Below are positions 16,695 to 26,005 of a DNA stretch of 48,545 nucleotides, piece by piece. A model generated the notes under the pieces. It was not told the DNA's origin. It searched no databases and worked only from the letters and a program-made list of their open reading frames with translations. A program made the position numbers and the translations under genes. The DNA is taken from the NCBI GenBank assembly GCA_009698445.1, contig WLQG01000006.1, positions 1 through 48,545 of the forward strand. Reading direction: 5' to 3'. Within the stretch, counting starts at the first letter, position 1. Each line of letters starts with the position of its first letter. Source of the stretch: Actinomycetota bacterium (GTDB lineage Bacteria > Actinomycetota > Actinomycetes > Nanopelagicales > Nanopelagicaceae).

Positions 16695-17546
16695 GTGTCG
16701 AATCAAGGAATCTTCGCTGCGGGCGACCGCGTTCAGTTAACTGACCCAAAGGGCAAGTTATACAGTTTCACGATAGTTGTCGGCAAAGAGTGGCACACAC
16801 ACAAGGGCTGGATCACACATGATGATTTGATTGGAATGCCCGAAGGTTCAGTTGTGAGCACTACCGCTGGATTGAAATTTACGGCTTTCAAGCCTCTGCT
16901 CGCCGATTATGTTTTAACAATGCCACGTGGGGCAACGATTGTTTACCCCAAAGATGCAGCAATGATTGTTGGATTAGCTGATATTTATCCTGGTGCCCGC
17001 ACCTTGGAAGCTGGTGTTGGAAGCGGAGCGTTAACGATTTCGCTTTTGCGAGCTGTGGGTGAAAAGGGTTCAGTTCATTCTGTCGAACGTCGTGCTGACT
17101 TTGCCGATAATGCCCGGTCAAATGTCGAAGCATATTTTGAAGGTTCTCTGACCAATTGGAAATTAACAGTGGGAGATCTTCAGGATCAAGATTTTGATAG
17201 TGAGTTCGATCGCGTTATTTTGGACATGCTTGCACCTTGGGAGTGCGTAGATATTGCTGCACGAGCCTTGCGTCCAGGTGGAGTATTTATGGCTTACGTT
17301 GCAACGACAACGCAGTTATCGGCGACGGCAGAAGCTATTAAGGAAGATGGTCGATTTACAGAACCAGAGAGCAGTGAAACGTTGGTGCGCGGCTGGCATC
17401 ACGAGGGATTGGCAGTCCGCCCACAACAAAGAATGATCGGCCACACCGGATTTTTGATTCAAACCCGTCGAATGGCACCTGGAGTTGAAGTGTTAGCCCG
17501 CAGACGCAGACCTTCTAAGGGCTCATACGGTGTCGCGGAAGAGTGA
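16695..17546 (+). CDS. trmI: tRNA (adenine-58-N1)-methyltransferase
   Basis: A 283-residue SAM-dependent enzyme that makes m1A58 in tRNA T-loops, active as a tetramer in homologues (Rv2118c). SAM motif I is LEAGVGSGALT at 104-114, and VERRADFADNAR follows. The DMLAPWE stretch near residue 180 is the motif IV region. The N-terminal ~75 residues form the small beta domain of the family. Start is GTG, supported by the -10 element 6 nt upstream. Its 3' end overlaps pafB by 17 nt. In proteasome-bearing actinobacteria the mpa-dop-pup-prcBA-pafA genes lie between these two genes; here they are missing. Confidence 0.93.
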   Translation: MSNQGIFAAGDRVQLTDPKGKLYSFTIVVGKEWHTHKGWITHDDLIGMPEGSVVSTTAGLKFTAFKPLLADYVLTMPRGATIVYPKDAAMIVGLADIYPGARTLEAGVGSGALTISLLRAVGEKGSVHSVERRADFADNARSNVEAYFEGSLTNWKLTVGDLQDQDFDSEFDRVILDMLAPWECVDIAARALRPGGVFMAYVATTTQLSATAEAIKEDGRFTEPESSETLVRGWHHEGLAVRPQQRMIGHTGFLIQTRRMAPGVEVLARRRRPSKGSYGVAEE

Positions 17547-18471
17547 GCGGCTGGTCAATTTGACCATTGCCCTTCTGGCGACAAAACGATTCTTAACAAA
17601 GAGTGAAATTTTTCAAAGTATCGAAGGCTATGAAGGCAGCGAAGATTCGGTAGAACGAATGTTTGAGCGAGATAAAGATGATCTGCGTTCTTTAGGTATC
17701 GATATTGAAGTTGGTGGATTGGATCCGCTATTTAACGATGAAGCCGGGTATCGAATAAAACCCGAAAACTATTCTTTGGATTTAGGGCCAGTCACTGGTG
17801 AAGATATTGCTTTGTTATCACTCGCGGCTCAAGCGTGGAAAGGGCAAGCCTTAAATGACGTTGCACATTCTGTGCTTTTAAAATTGCAGTCGATGGGCAT
17901 TGATTCGGATATCGATTCAGTTCCGCATTTGGCTCCGCGCATGGCCAGGGCTAGTGATGAACTGGCAACTGTTTTGGAAGCAATCACAACGCGCAATAGA
18001 ATCGCATTCACTTATTTGTCACCTGATTTGGCGCATGAGAGTAGGGAAATTTCTCCATATGCACTGGCATCTCGTGCAGGGCACTGGTATTTCGGTGGCT
18101 TAGACAGCGCCAAAAATTCACTGCGAACTTTCCGCTTGGATAGAGTTGTTGGTGAAATTCAAAACATCGGCAAGCCGGACAATTTCGAAATACCGCCTAA
18201 TTTTGATCTATTCGCATCAATGAACGAATCATCGCAAACACATGTGGCTGTTCTGGATATTCGTAAAGATAAAGCTTTTGCGCTTCGGAAAATGTCAACT
18301 AATAGTTCAGATAAAGGGGAGTGGGATCGCATAACGCTCAACTACTCTGATGCAAGCTCATTCCTCGATTCAATCCTTTGGCACCTAGACGATGTCGTTG
18401 TCATTGAACCTCCTGATCTGCAGAAACAAGTAATAGCATCACTTACATTGTTGGTAAAAAACCATGGCTAA
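17530..18471 (+). CDS. pafB: PafB, WYL-domain transcriptional regulator
   Basis: A 313-residue DNA-binding protein that pairs with PafC to activate the LexA/RecA-independent DNA-damage response of actinobacteria. A winged helix occupies about the first 65 residues (ATKRFLTKSEIF and ERMFERDKDDLRSLG), and a WYL domain lies around 140-220 (HWYFGGLDSAKNSLRTFRLD). Start is GTG inside the end of trmI; the PafC start overlaps its stop by 8 nt. Homologous pairs sense single-stranded DNA during damage. Its retention without neighbouring proteasome genes fits its separate role in DNA repair. Confidence 0.9.
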   Translation: MSRKSERLVNLTIALLATKRFLTKSEIFQSIEGYEGSEDSVERMFERDKDDLRSLGIDIEVGGLDPLFNDEAGYRIKPENYSLDLGPVTGEDIALLSLAAQAWKGQALNDVAHSVLLKLQSMGIDSDIDSVPHLAPRMARASDELATVLEAITTRNRIAFTYLSPDLAHESREISPYALASRAGHWYFGGLDSAKNSLRTFRLDRVVGEIQNIGKPDNFEIPPNFDLFASMNESSQTHVAVLDIRKDKAFALRKMSTNSSDKGEWDRITLNYSDASSFLDSILWHLDDVVVIEPPDLQKQVIASLTLLVKNHG

Positions 18472-19384
18472 AGCAAAACCTGCGCCAATAGTTCACACGG
18501 AACGGCTTTTAGCCTTGGTGCCTTTCATCACTGCTCATCAGGGCATTTCGCTTAAGGATTTAGCTGCAGCTTTTAATGTGACTACCAAGGTGATGAATGA
18601 TGATCTCACCACTTTATGGATGTGTGGTTTGCCTGGCTACACCGCGTTGGAATTAATGGATCTCTCATTCGACTCTGGCTACGTAACAATTCGTAACGCG
18701 CCCACCCTAAGAGCACCAAGAAATTTGGGAATGGAAGAGATAGTTGCCTTACTCCTAGGTCTATCTCTACTCAAAGACTCAATAGGCGAGAATATGGATT
18801 TTGTTGATCGCATCAATGCATTAGCTATCCGATTAAGCGAGAAAGCTGGGATACCTGCAAATTTTGACGTTAGCAACCCTGTGTCTAGTCTGATTCGCGG
18901 TCAAATAATTGAAGCTATATCAAAGCAGCAGCCACTTTCTATTGCTTATCACTCTTTGTATAACGATGAATTCTCTCATCGCGAAATAAAGCCGTTAGAG
19001 TTGCGAATTGATAAAGGAGTTGAATACCTTTTTGCTTATTGCTACAAGGCTTCTAGTTTTAGAGTATTCCGGATCGATCGGATACAGAGTTTGGAAATTC
19101 TTGAGAAAAATCCGGGCCAGCAATCAGACGTTAATGATGTTGCATCTCATGGGTTTATTTCATCAATCATTTTCTCTTCTAAATTGCGCTTGATGAAGGA
19201 GCGATTTGGCCTAGAAGACGCACAGATAAACGAGAATATTTCGATTCATTCATTTTCCAAGCAATGGATTATTCGCAGTATTTTTGCCAGCTCGGGAAGC
19301 GCGGTTTTGGAGGCACCTTCTGAAATTGCGGCTGAAATAGCCCAAAAGGCAGAGTTGATGCTCAATCGTTATCTCGCCCTTTGA
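18464..19384 (+). CDS. pafC: PafC, WYL-domain transcriptional regulator
   Basis: A 306-residue partner of PafB. The N-terminal helix-turn-helix is in ISLKDLAAAFNVTTKVMNDD (about 26-45), and the WYL region is near EYLFAYCYKASSFRVFRIDR (about 188-207). It overlaps pafB by 8 nt, so the two subunits are made together, as expected for a heterodimer; in some actinobacteria they are fused. A 72-bp gap follows before tatA. I see no missing domain. Confidence 0.9.
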   Translation: MAKAKPAPIVHTERLLALVPFITAHQGISLKDLAAAFNVTTKVMNDDLTTLWMCGLPGYTALELMDLSFDSGYVTIRNAPTLRAPRNLGMEEIVALLLGLSLLKDSIGENMDFVDRINALAIRLSEKAGIPANFDVSNPVSSLIRGQIIEAISKQQPLSIAYHSLYNDEFSHREIKPLELRIDKGVEYLFAYCYKASSFRVFRIDRIQSLEILEKNPGQQSDVNDVASHGFISSIIFSSKLRLMKERFGLEDAQINENISIHSFSKQWIIRSIFASSGSAVLEAPSEIAAEIAQKAELMLNRYLAL

Positions 19385-19456
19385 ACTGCCTAGCCATTCT
19401 TGCAGTCCCTGGGGTAGCCTTGCCACTTAGGTATTTCTAGCCACAAGGAGTTTGCA

Positions 19457-19642
19457 ATGTTTTTACGTGAACCTAGCCATATTTTGATTCTACTAATTGT
19501 TGTGCTTGTTCTCTTTGGCGCTAAGCGTCTGCCTGATTCAGCTCGTTCTCTTGGTCGCTCGATGCGTATTTTCAAGAGCGAAATGAAGGAAATGACCGCA
19601 GAAGAAAAAAAGGCTGAGGGCGAAACCCCTACAGATAAGTAA
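19457..19642 (+). CDS. tatA: Sec-independent protein translocase subunit TatA
   Basis: A 61-residue protein with one N-terminal membrane helix ([19 protein letters not shown]) ending at the conserved FG hinge, then an amphipathic helix and a charged tail. It forms the pore-like component of the twin-arginine export system. AAGGAG lies 7 nt before the ATG. It is 6 bp upstream of tatC and in the usual actinobacterial place after pafC. No tatB is next to it. Confidence 0.95.
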   Translation: MFLREPSHILILLIVVLVLFGAKRLPDSARSLGRSMRIFKSEMKEMTAEEKKAEGETPTDK

Positions 19643-19648
19643 GAACTG

Positions 19649-20464
19649 ATGGCGTCTATTAAAGACGCACGGATGCCTTTGCTAGATCATTTACGAGAAT
19701 TTCGTAAGAGAGTAGTTCGCGCATCCGTCGCGATTCTCTTTGCATCTGGCTTCGGTTGGTATTTCTACAACCCAATCATTACGAAATTGGCGCTGCCTGT
19801 ATGTGATTTAGCGGCGGCACAAAAAAATGGAGCTACACATTGTGGATCCCTATATATCAATGGAGTGCTAGGACCGCTCAATCTTCAGATCAAGGTTGCT
19901 CTCCTTACTGGCGTCATAGTTTCTGCCCCGTTTTGGCTCTATCAACTGTGGGCCTTCATCGCACCTGGGTTACACCGTAAGGAAAAGCGAAACTCAATTC
20001 TTTTCTTTGTCTCAGCCACGCCCTTTTTTGTGGCAGGTGCGACTCTGGGCTACCTCATATTGCCAGTTGCCATCAAGGTTCTTTTTGGTTTCACGCCTAA
20101 CTCATTATCGAACCTAGTCAAGTTCGATGACTACCTTGATTTTGTTATGCGCATCATTCTGCTTTTTGGTTTAGCTTTCGAACTTCCAATATTCCTGATC
20201 ACTTTCAATTTGATTGGCTTTCTGCGCGGGCAAACGATTCTTAAACCGTGGCGGATTTGGGTTTTCTGCATCGTTCTATTCACGGCAGCCTTCACTCCTA
20301 CAGGTGACCCTTTGACGATGTCGCTTCTCGCGGTGCCTTTGATAGTTCTCTACTTCATGGCTGGAGGCATTGCCCTGCTAGTTGATAAGCGCCGAGATAA
20401 ACGGGCAGATAAAATTGCAACAGGGCCGACTTCAATTGATGCCCCAGCGCCTATAAACGAATAG
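19649..20464 (+). CDS. tatC: Sec-independent protein translocase subunit TatC
   Basis: A 271-residue polytopic protein with six predicted helices that binds twin-arginine signal peptides. The N-terminal MPLLDHLREFRKRV contains the conserved LxELRxR-like recognition segment. The periplasmic loop PFWLYQLWAFIAPGLHRKEK and the FGLAFELPIFL helix are diagnostic. It starts 6 bp after tatA. The charged tail is rich in R/K/D, as common in actinobacteria. Confidence 0.95.
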   Translation: MASIKDARMPLLDHLREFRKRVVRASVAILFASGFGWYFYNPIITKLALPVCDLAAAQKNGATHCGSLYINGVLGPLNLQIKVALLTGVIVSAPFWLYQLWAFIAPGLHRKEKRNSILFFVSATPFFVAGATLGYLILPVAIKVLFGFTPNSLSNLVKFDDYLDFVMRIILLFGLAFELPIFLITFNLIGFLRGQTILKPWRIWVFCIVLFTAAFTPTGDPLTMSLLAVPLIVLYFMAGGIALLVDKRRDKRADKIATGPTSIDAPAPINE

Positions 20465-20469
20465 TTGGA

Positions 20470-20475
20470 TAGGGT
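20470..20475 (+). promoter_or_regulatory. -10 element (TAGGGT) for the diacylglycerol kinase gene
   Basis: In the 17-bp gap after tatC, TAGGGT is followed by CGGCGC and the ATG at 20482. A complete leaderless promoter signal appears to fit between two tightly packed genes. Confidence 0.55.
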
Positions 20476-20481
20476 CGGCGC

Positions 20482-21351
20482 ATGTGGGCCCTAGTCATCA
20501 ATCCAGTCTCAGGCCAGGGTAACGGGGCTCGATTAGGCACCTACGTCGCGGGATACCTTAATTCACGTGCAATTTCCTACGAGATTATCATTGGACGCAA
20601 TTCAATAGACCAAGGTGATTTATTGCAAAGATTTCTCGATAGACATCCCGATTGCACTGGAGTAATTGCAGTCGGTGGCGATGGTTTACTGCATTTGGTT
20701 TTGCAGAAAACTGTTCCTGCTCAAATTCCACTAGCCGTGATTCCTGCGGGGACGGGTAATGATTTTGTTCGAACATTAGGTTGGTCTCTCACGCATATCG
20801 ATCAATTACTGGAGAAAGTTTTAACAACTTCGCCACGCAGTATTGATTTAGGTCTTGTGGATGGCGAATGGTTCGGTGCTATTTTATCGACAGGATTTGA
20901 TTCCGTCGTTAACGAACGAGCTAATGCAATGAGTTGGCCCAAGGGCCCGATGAAATATAACGTAGCCATTGCCATTGAGCTACCAAGTTTTAAACCGCGT
21001 CACTACGAAATTACATTAGATGATCGGACAATTTCTACCGAAGCTATGCTCATTGCCGTCTCTAATGGCCGCTCATACGGGGGAGGGATGCTGGTTTGCC
21101 CGCACGCTGATATTTCGGATGGGTTTTTCGATGTAATGGTCTTGCATCCTATTTCGAAATTGGAATTCATAAAGGTGTTTCCAAAGGTTTTCAAAGGCAC
21201 ACACATCTCCCATCCGGCAGTAGAAATAGTACGCAGTAAAAAAGTATCGATAACGTCAGATGCAGTTGCTTATGCCGATGGTGAACGAATTGGACAACTT
21301 CCGATCTCTGCAGAATGCATTTCTGGTGCTCTATCAACGTGGATGCCATGA
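20482..21351 (+). CDS. Diacylglycerol/lipid kinase (DagK/YegS family)
   Basis: A 289-residue lipid kinase. The nucleotide-binding GGDGLLHLVL motif and the PAGTGNDFVRTLG motif are both present; a C-terminal beta-sandwich follows with the late TSDAVAYADGER stretch. The likely reaction is ATP-dependent phosphorylation of diacylglycerol (compare mycobacterial Rv2252), but sphingosine-like or other lipid substrates cannot be excluded. Its stop overlaps the HelY start by 4 nt (ATGA). Its place between tat and helY differs from mycobacteria. Confidence 0.88.
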   Translation: MWALVINPVSGQGNGARLGTYVAGYLNSRAISYEIIIGRNSIDQGDLLQRFLDRHPDCTGVIAVGGDGLLHLVLQKTVPAQIPLAVIPAGTGNDFVRTLGWSLTHIDQLLEKVLTTSPRSIDLGLVDGEWFGAILSTGFDSVVNERANAMSWPKGPMKYNVAIAIELPSFKPRHYEITLDDRTISTEAMLIAVSNGRSYGGGMLVCPHADISDGFFDVMVLHPISKLEFIKVFPKVFKGTHISHPAVEIVRSKKVSITSDAVAYADGERIGQLPISAECISGALSTWMP

Positions 21352-23723
21352 CAACACCGGCCGAAAGATTTGCCGCAGCTAAGGTTCGTACACAGTACAA
21401 GGAGACAACTGCTTTCATACAAAGTTTTGACTTTGAATTTGATCCCTTTCAGGTGGCGGCCTGCCACGCGGTTGAAGATGGCAGTGGAGTTCTTGTGGCA
21501 GCACCAACCGGAGCGGGCAAAACAGTTGTGGGCGAATTTGCTGCTCACCTGGCCCTAAAACTAGGTAAGAAATGTTTCTACACCACACCAATTAAGGCGC
21601 TTTCTAATCAAAAGTATTCCGAGTTTGTGACGATGTTCGGCGAAGATCGCGTTGGTCTGTTAACCGGTGATACAAGTATTAACGGTGAAGCCGATGTCTT
21701 AGTTATGACTACCGAGGTACTTCGAAACATGTTGTACGCGGGCTCAAACACCCTGACTAACCTGGGTTATGTAGTAATGGACGAAGTTCACTATCTGGCC
21801 GATAAGTTCCGCGGGGCAGTTTGGGAAGAAGTTCTTATCCACTTAATGGAGAGCGTTCAGGTTATTTCGCTCTCGGCAACTGTCTCAAATGCCGAAGAAT
21901 TTGGCGAATGGTTAGGCGAAGTGCGCGGGAACACACAAGTTATCGTCAGCGAGATTAGGCCCATCCCGCTTTATCAACATGTTTTGATTGGCAACAAGCT
22001 GTTAGATCTTTTTGAAAAGCCAGGGCAAATAAATCCTGAGATTTTGCGGCGTGAACGAGAGGCGGTTCGAAAAGCATCATTTAGCAGAAATCGACGCGGC
22101 AGTTTCAGTGAACGAGAGGATCGTTTAACTCGGGCAGATATTGTAGAAAAGCTTGCGGGACAAAATTTACTTCCTGCTATTACTTTTATTTTTTCACGAA
22201 TTGGCTGTGACGCAGCAGTTAAGCAATGTTTGCATGCAGGTCTTCGATTGACTTCTACTGAAGAGCGGACCGAGATTCGCGCTACTGCGCTTAAATACAC
22301 CCAAAATATTGCCGAGGAAGATCTTGAGGTATTAGGTTTTCAAGACTGGTTAACTGCCCTGGAGCGCGGAATAGCTGCACATCATGCTGGATTACTTCCT
22401 AGCTTTAAATCTGCCGTAGAAGAACTGTTTCAAAAAGGATTAATCAAAGCAGTCTTTGCAACTGAGACCCTTGCTCTCGGCATCAATATGCCAGCACGCA
22501 CTGTTGTGTTAGAAAAACTTATTAAATATAACGGGGAGTCGCATGTTCCGATTACCCCGGGGGAGTACACACAGTTAACTGGGCGCGCAGGCAGACGTGG
22601 TATCGATATTGAAGGTAACGCAGTTATTCAATGGTCACCGACCGTTGATTCTGCATCGGCTGCAGGCTTGGCGTCGACTCGTACCTATCCATTACGTTCA
22701 TCATTTGCACCGACCTATAACATGTCTATAAACCTCATCGCCCGTTTTGGTCGAGAGCGAGCACGACGTTCCCTTGAATCATCATTTGCCCAGTTTCAAG
22801 CAGATCGCGCGGTTGTCGGACTCTCTCGCCAGATTGCCAAGAATGAAAGTGCAATAGAAGAACTAGTTTCGCAGGCCGTATGTCACCTAGGCGATTTTCT
22901 TGAGTACGCGAGAATTCGTCGCGAAATAAAGGAAGTAGAAACACTTTTATCAAAACGCGATAGCAAAAAGAGCTTTGATAATCGTCAACGTGCACGTTTA
23001 GAAGGCGACTTAGCAGACTTGAGAAAAGGGTTGAGAAATCACAGCTGCCATGCATGTGCCCAACGTGAAGATCATGCACGCTTTACTGAAAAGGCTGGGC
23101 GATTAAATCGTGAGAACGAAGGCTTGCGAACTAGGGTTGAAAGTCGAACACACGTAATTGCCAAAACGTTTGATCAGATTTGTCAGGTGCTGACTCATCT
23201 GGGCTATATCGAAGGGGAGAAGCCCACAACCCAAGGCAAGATTCTTACTAAGATTTATGCAGAATCTGACCTTCTATTAACTGAGTCGATACGACGTGGA
23301 ATATTGGATGATCTCAACGCCCCAGAACTCCTTTCAGTTGTGTCAACGATGATCTTTGAATCACGTAACGCTGACAATGTGGCGCCTAAAATGCCTAGTC
23401 CTCGTGTTTCAAGCGCACTGGCCGATGTCATTTCTATCTGGACTGAGTTAGAGGAGTTAGAAACAGAATACGGGGTCAAAACTCAACGCCAACCCGATGC
23501 AGGTTTTTGCTGGGTTTCATACCGCTGGGCCAATGGGAATTCATTACAAAATGTTCTTAAGGGAACTGACATGTCCGTTGGTGATTTTGTACGATCGACT
23601 AAACAACTCACTGACTTACTTAATCAAATCGCTTCGGCAAGTGAGAAGCTACGCCCGGTATGCAAAGATGCTGCTAAGCGCATTGACAGGGGAGTAGTTG
23701 CATTTCTCATGGGAGATCTATGA
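21348..23723 (+). CDS. helY: Ski2/Mtr4-like DEVH-box helicase HelY
   Basis: A 791-residue ATP-dependent helicase. Walker A APTGAGKT is at 52-59, DEVH at 145-148, SATVSNAEEF forms motif III and QLTGRAGRRGID motif VI. A cysteine-containing HSCHACAQRE stretch lies in the C-terminal half. Homologues follow tatC in mycobacteria (Rv2092c). The role is probably RNA unwinding or surveillance, inferred from the Ski2 family. I chose ATG 21348, which overlaps the previous stop by 4 nt; a further-upstream ATG would lie inside the kinase gene. It overlaps the exonuclease gene by 4 nt. Confidence 0.9.
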   Translation: MTTPAERFAAAKVRTQYKETTAFIQSFDFEFDPFQVAACHAVEDGSGVLVAAPTGAGKTVVGEFAAHLALKLGKKCFYTTPIKALSNQKYSEFVTMFGEDRVGLLTGDTSINGEADVLVMTTEVLRNMLYAGSNTLTNLGYVVMDEVHYLADKFRGAVWEEVLIHLMESVQVISLSATVSNAEEFGEWLGEVRGNTQVIVSEIRPIPLYQHVLIGNKLLDLFEKPGQINPEILRREREAVRKASFSRNRRGSFSEREDRLTRADIVEKLAGQNLLPAITFIFSRIGCDAAVKQCLHAGLRLTSTEERTEIRATALKYTQNIAEEDLEVLGFQDWLTALERGIAAHHAGLLPSFKSAVEELFQKGLIKAVFATETLALGINMPARTVVLEKLIKYNGESHVPITPGEYTQLTGRAGRRGIDIEGNAVIQWSPTVDSASAAGLASTRTYPLRSSFAPTYNMSINLIARFGRERARRSLESSFAQFQADRAVVGLSRQIAKNESAIEELVSQAVCHLGDFLEYARIRREIKEVETLLSKRDSKKSFDNRQRARLEGDLADLRKGLRNHSCHACAQREDHARFTEKAGRLNRENEGLRTRVESRTHVIAKTFDQICQVLTHLGYIEGEKPTTQGKILTKIYAESDLLLTESIRRGILDDLNAPELLSVVSTMIFESRNADNVAPKMPSPRVSSALADVISIWTELEELETEYGVKTQRQPDAGFCWVSYRWANGNSLQNVLKGTDMSVGDFVRSTKQLTDLLNQIASASEKLRPVCKDAAKRIDRGVVAFLMGDL

Positions 23724-24622
23724 CATTAATGCTTTTAGATAGCGCATCACTTTGGTATCGCGCTTACTACGGGATGCCCGACACATTAACCGCGCCAGAT
23801 GGAACGCCAGTTAACGCGATTCGCGGCTACGTTGACATGACTGCACGATTGTTATCTGTCTATAAACCTAATCGATTAGTGGCATGTTTAGATGGAGACT
23901 GGCGTCCAAGTTGGAGAGTAGATCTATTTCCCGATTACAAAGCAAATCGGTTGGAAGAAGAGGGCGATGAAGAAGAAGAGCCGGAGACTCTCACGCCGCA
24001 AATTCCGATTCTTCTGGACCTGCTTGATCTCTTTAGAATTCCAGTAGTAGGTGTAGATGATTACGAAGCCGATGATGTTATGGCCACATATGCCGAAATA
24101 GAAAATGGCCCGATTCGTATCGTTACTGGTGATCGAGATCTTTTCCAGATGGTCGATGATAAGCGTGATATCAAAGTTGTTTACTTGGCTAAAGGTATTT
24201 CACAGCATGATTTGGTTGGTAGTAAGTATGTTGCAGACAAGTATGGGATCCCGGGAGATCGTTACGCACTCTTTGCTATGTTTAGAGGCGATCCATCCGA
24301 TGGTTTACCTGGCGTGCGTGGAATTGGCGAAAAAGGTGCAGCAGTAATTGCAAATGCTTTTGCTAATGTTGATGAAGCCTTAGCTGGAGCACATGCGGCG
24401 CACGAATCACTTCCACCAGCCCTTGCAAAGAAAATTATTGCAGGTACAGATTACTTAAAGATTGCTCCAACAGTTGTCCAGGTAGCTAGAAATGCACCAT
24501 TGCCACAGGTTGATCTTGCAATGCCTAAAGCACCAACTGATTTATCAGCGATTTATCAATTCAAGGAGCGCTATGGATTAGGTGCCAGCGTTGATCGTTT
24601 GATCAGTGCTCTAGGTTGGTAA
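23720..24622 (+). CDS. Standalone 5'-3' exonuclease (PolI 5'-nuclease domain-like)
   Basis: A 300-residue metal-dependent flap-type nuclease. Conserved acidic residues occur in LLDSAS (D7), LDGDWRPSW, VDDYEADDVM and TGDRDLFQM. A helix-three-turn-helix is seen in GLPGVRGIGEKGAAVIANAF. An acidic insert (EEEGDEEEEPE) lies near residue 80. It lacks polymerase domains, as in Rv2090, and is probably involved in RNA primer or flap removal. It is coupled by 4-nt overlap to helY and by 7 nt to lnt. Confidence 0.88.
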   Translation: MTLMLLDSASLWYRAYYGMPDTLTAPDGTPVNAIRGYVDMTARLLSVYKPNRLVACLDGDWRPSWRVDLFPDYKANRLEEEGDEEEEPETLTPQIPILLDLLDLFRIPVVGVDDYEADDVMATYAEIENGPIRIVTGDRDLFQMVDDKRDIKVVYLAKGISQHDLVGSKYVADKYGIPGDRYALFAMFRGDPSDGLPGVRGIGEKGAAVIANAFANVDEALAGAHAAHESLPPALAKKIIAGTDYLKIAPTVVQVARNAPLPQVDLAMPKAPTDLSAIYQFKERYGLGASVDRLISALGW

Positions 24623-25989
24623 ATCTTCTTCTCTCGGCGTTAAGTGGTGCATTTCTCAGCGCCGCCTTTGAGCCCGTAAATGAATGGTGGCTAGCGCCGT
24701 TGGCATTAGCGCTGCACATGTATGCCCTGAACAAATCTGGCAAGAAAGCGCTTTCAGTAACTATATTTGCTTTAACCTTCAACCTACTTCTTTTGCATTG
24801 GTCCAGTATTTATGTTGGCGCTCTTCCTTGGGTGATCCTTTCTTTAGGGTTATCGCTGTTTTACTTGCCACTTATTCTGGTCAAAAGATGGGGGATAGCT
24901 TCATACCCGTTGATTTTTATCGTTTTAGAAGAAGTTCGAAATAGATTTCCATTCAATGGCTTTGGCTGGGCTAGATTGGCATATTCGCAATCTGATGCCC
25001 CGTATGCATTATTGGCTCGTTACGGGGGAGCCGTTGGATTATCGGCAATAACCTTACTTATCGCCCTTGTTCTCCTTCAGATTTCACGCCATCGATACCA
25101 AATTTTAGTTTTATTACCGCTCACTTTTCTTTTTATCCCAGTAAATGTTCCAAGTACGGGAAATACTCAAGTCTTACTGATACAAGGAAACGTACCAACC
25201 CTTGGTTTAGACTTTAATTCGCGAGCTACACAAGTATTTAAAAATCACGTAGAAGAGAGTAAAAAGGCTTTAGTTCAGCATCCACATGTTGATTTTGTAT
25301 TATGGCCAGAGAATGCAGTTGACGTTGATCCATTTACGAACGTGCAAGTGAAGAATGTTCTCGATACTTTTACAAAACCACTAATAGTTGGTGCAATAGT
25401 CCAGAAAAATGCGCAGGTTTTGAATACATCAATATTATGGACAAAAGATGTGCAAATTGTCTACACAAAGCAACACTTAACCCCGTTCGGTGAATACATT
25501 CCTTGGCGCCCATTAGCTAGAAAAATATCGCCTTTTGTCGACGATGTATCAGATTTTACTCCTGGCAATGTTTCCAAAGTATTCACGGTTGGCGCAGCAC
25601 GAATAGCTCCAATAATTTGTTTTGAATTACTTGATGATCAGATAGTTGAGACCGCTGCGAGAAATTCAAATATCTTGGCAGTACAAACTAATAGTGCAAC
25701 ATTTGGAAAATCGGCCGAATCGGCGCAACAGTTAGCGATTACCCGAATTCGAGCTATTGAACATTCAAGAAATGTGCTTTCTGTGTCGACAACTGGTTAT
25801 TCAGCAGTTATTGATTATCGAGGAAAAATTGAGCAAGTAACGAAAATGGCAGTCGCTACTAACATCTATGCCAAAGTTGACTTAATAAGTCAGCCTTCGC
25901 CATGGGATCGGTATGGAAATTGGGCCTTAGTAGCAACGTTGTTGTGGCTCTTTCTTATAGCCCGTAGAGCGTATGGATACCGCCGATAA
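24616..25989 (+). CDS. lnt: Apolipoprotein N-acyltransferase
   Basis: A 457-residue membrane enzyme that adds the third acyl chain to lipoproteins. About six N-terminal helices precede a nitrilase-like domain whose triad is visible as E232 (LWPEN), K285 (YTKQHLTPFGEYIPW) and C335 (APIICFEL). A final helix closes the protein near the C-terminus (ALVATLLWLFLIA). The likely start is TTG at 24616, inside the end of the exonuclease gene. In mycobacteria Lnt is fused or adjacent to a dolichol-phosphate mannose synthase; no such gene is seen here. Confidence 0.9.
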   Translation: MVNLLLSALSGAFLSAAFEPVNEWWLAPLALALHMYALNKSGKKALSVTIFALTFNLLLLHWSSIYVGALPWVILSLGLSLFYLPLILVKRWGIASYPLIFIVLEEVRNRFPFNGFGWARLAYSQSDAPYALLARYGGAVGLSAITLLIALVLLQISRHRYQILVLLPLTFLFIPVNVPSTGNTQVLLIQGNVPTLGLDFNSRATQVFKNHVEESKKALVQHPHVDFVLWPENAVDVDPFTNVQVKNVLDTFTKPLIVGAIVQKNAQVLNTSILWTKDVQIVYTKQHLTPFGEYIPWRPLARKISPFVDDVSDFTPGNVSKVFTVGAARIAPIICFELLDDQIVETAARNSNILAVQTNSATFGKSAESAQQLAITRIRAIEHSRNVLSVSTTGYSAVIDYRGKIEQVTKMAVATNIYAKVDLISQPSPWDRYGNWALVATLLWLFLIARRAYGYRR

Positions 25990-26005
25990 GTTACATTATG
26001 TAAAG

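Noticed and set aside
25991-26003. Palindrome TTACATTATGTAA filling the 16-bp gap between lnt and gcvP
   Set aside because: The centre is one base, so it cannot form a normal RNA hairpin, and an AT-rich palindrome of this size may be chance.
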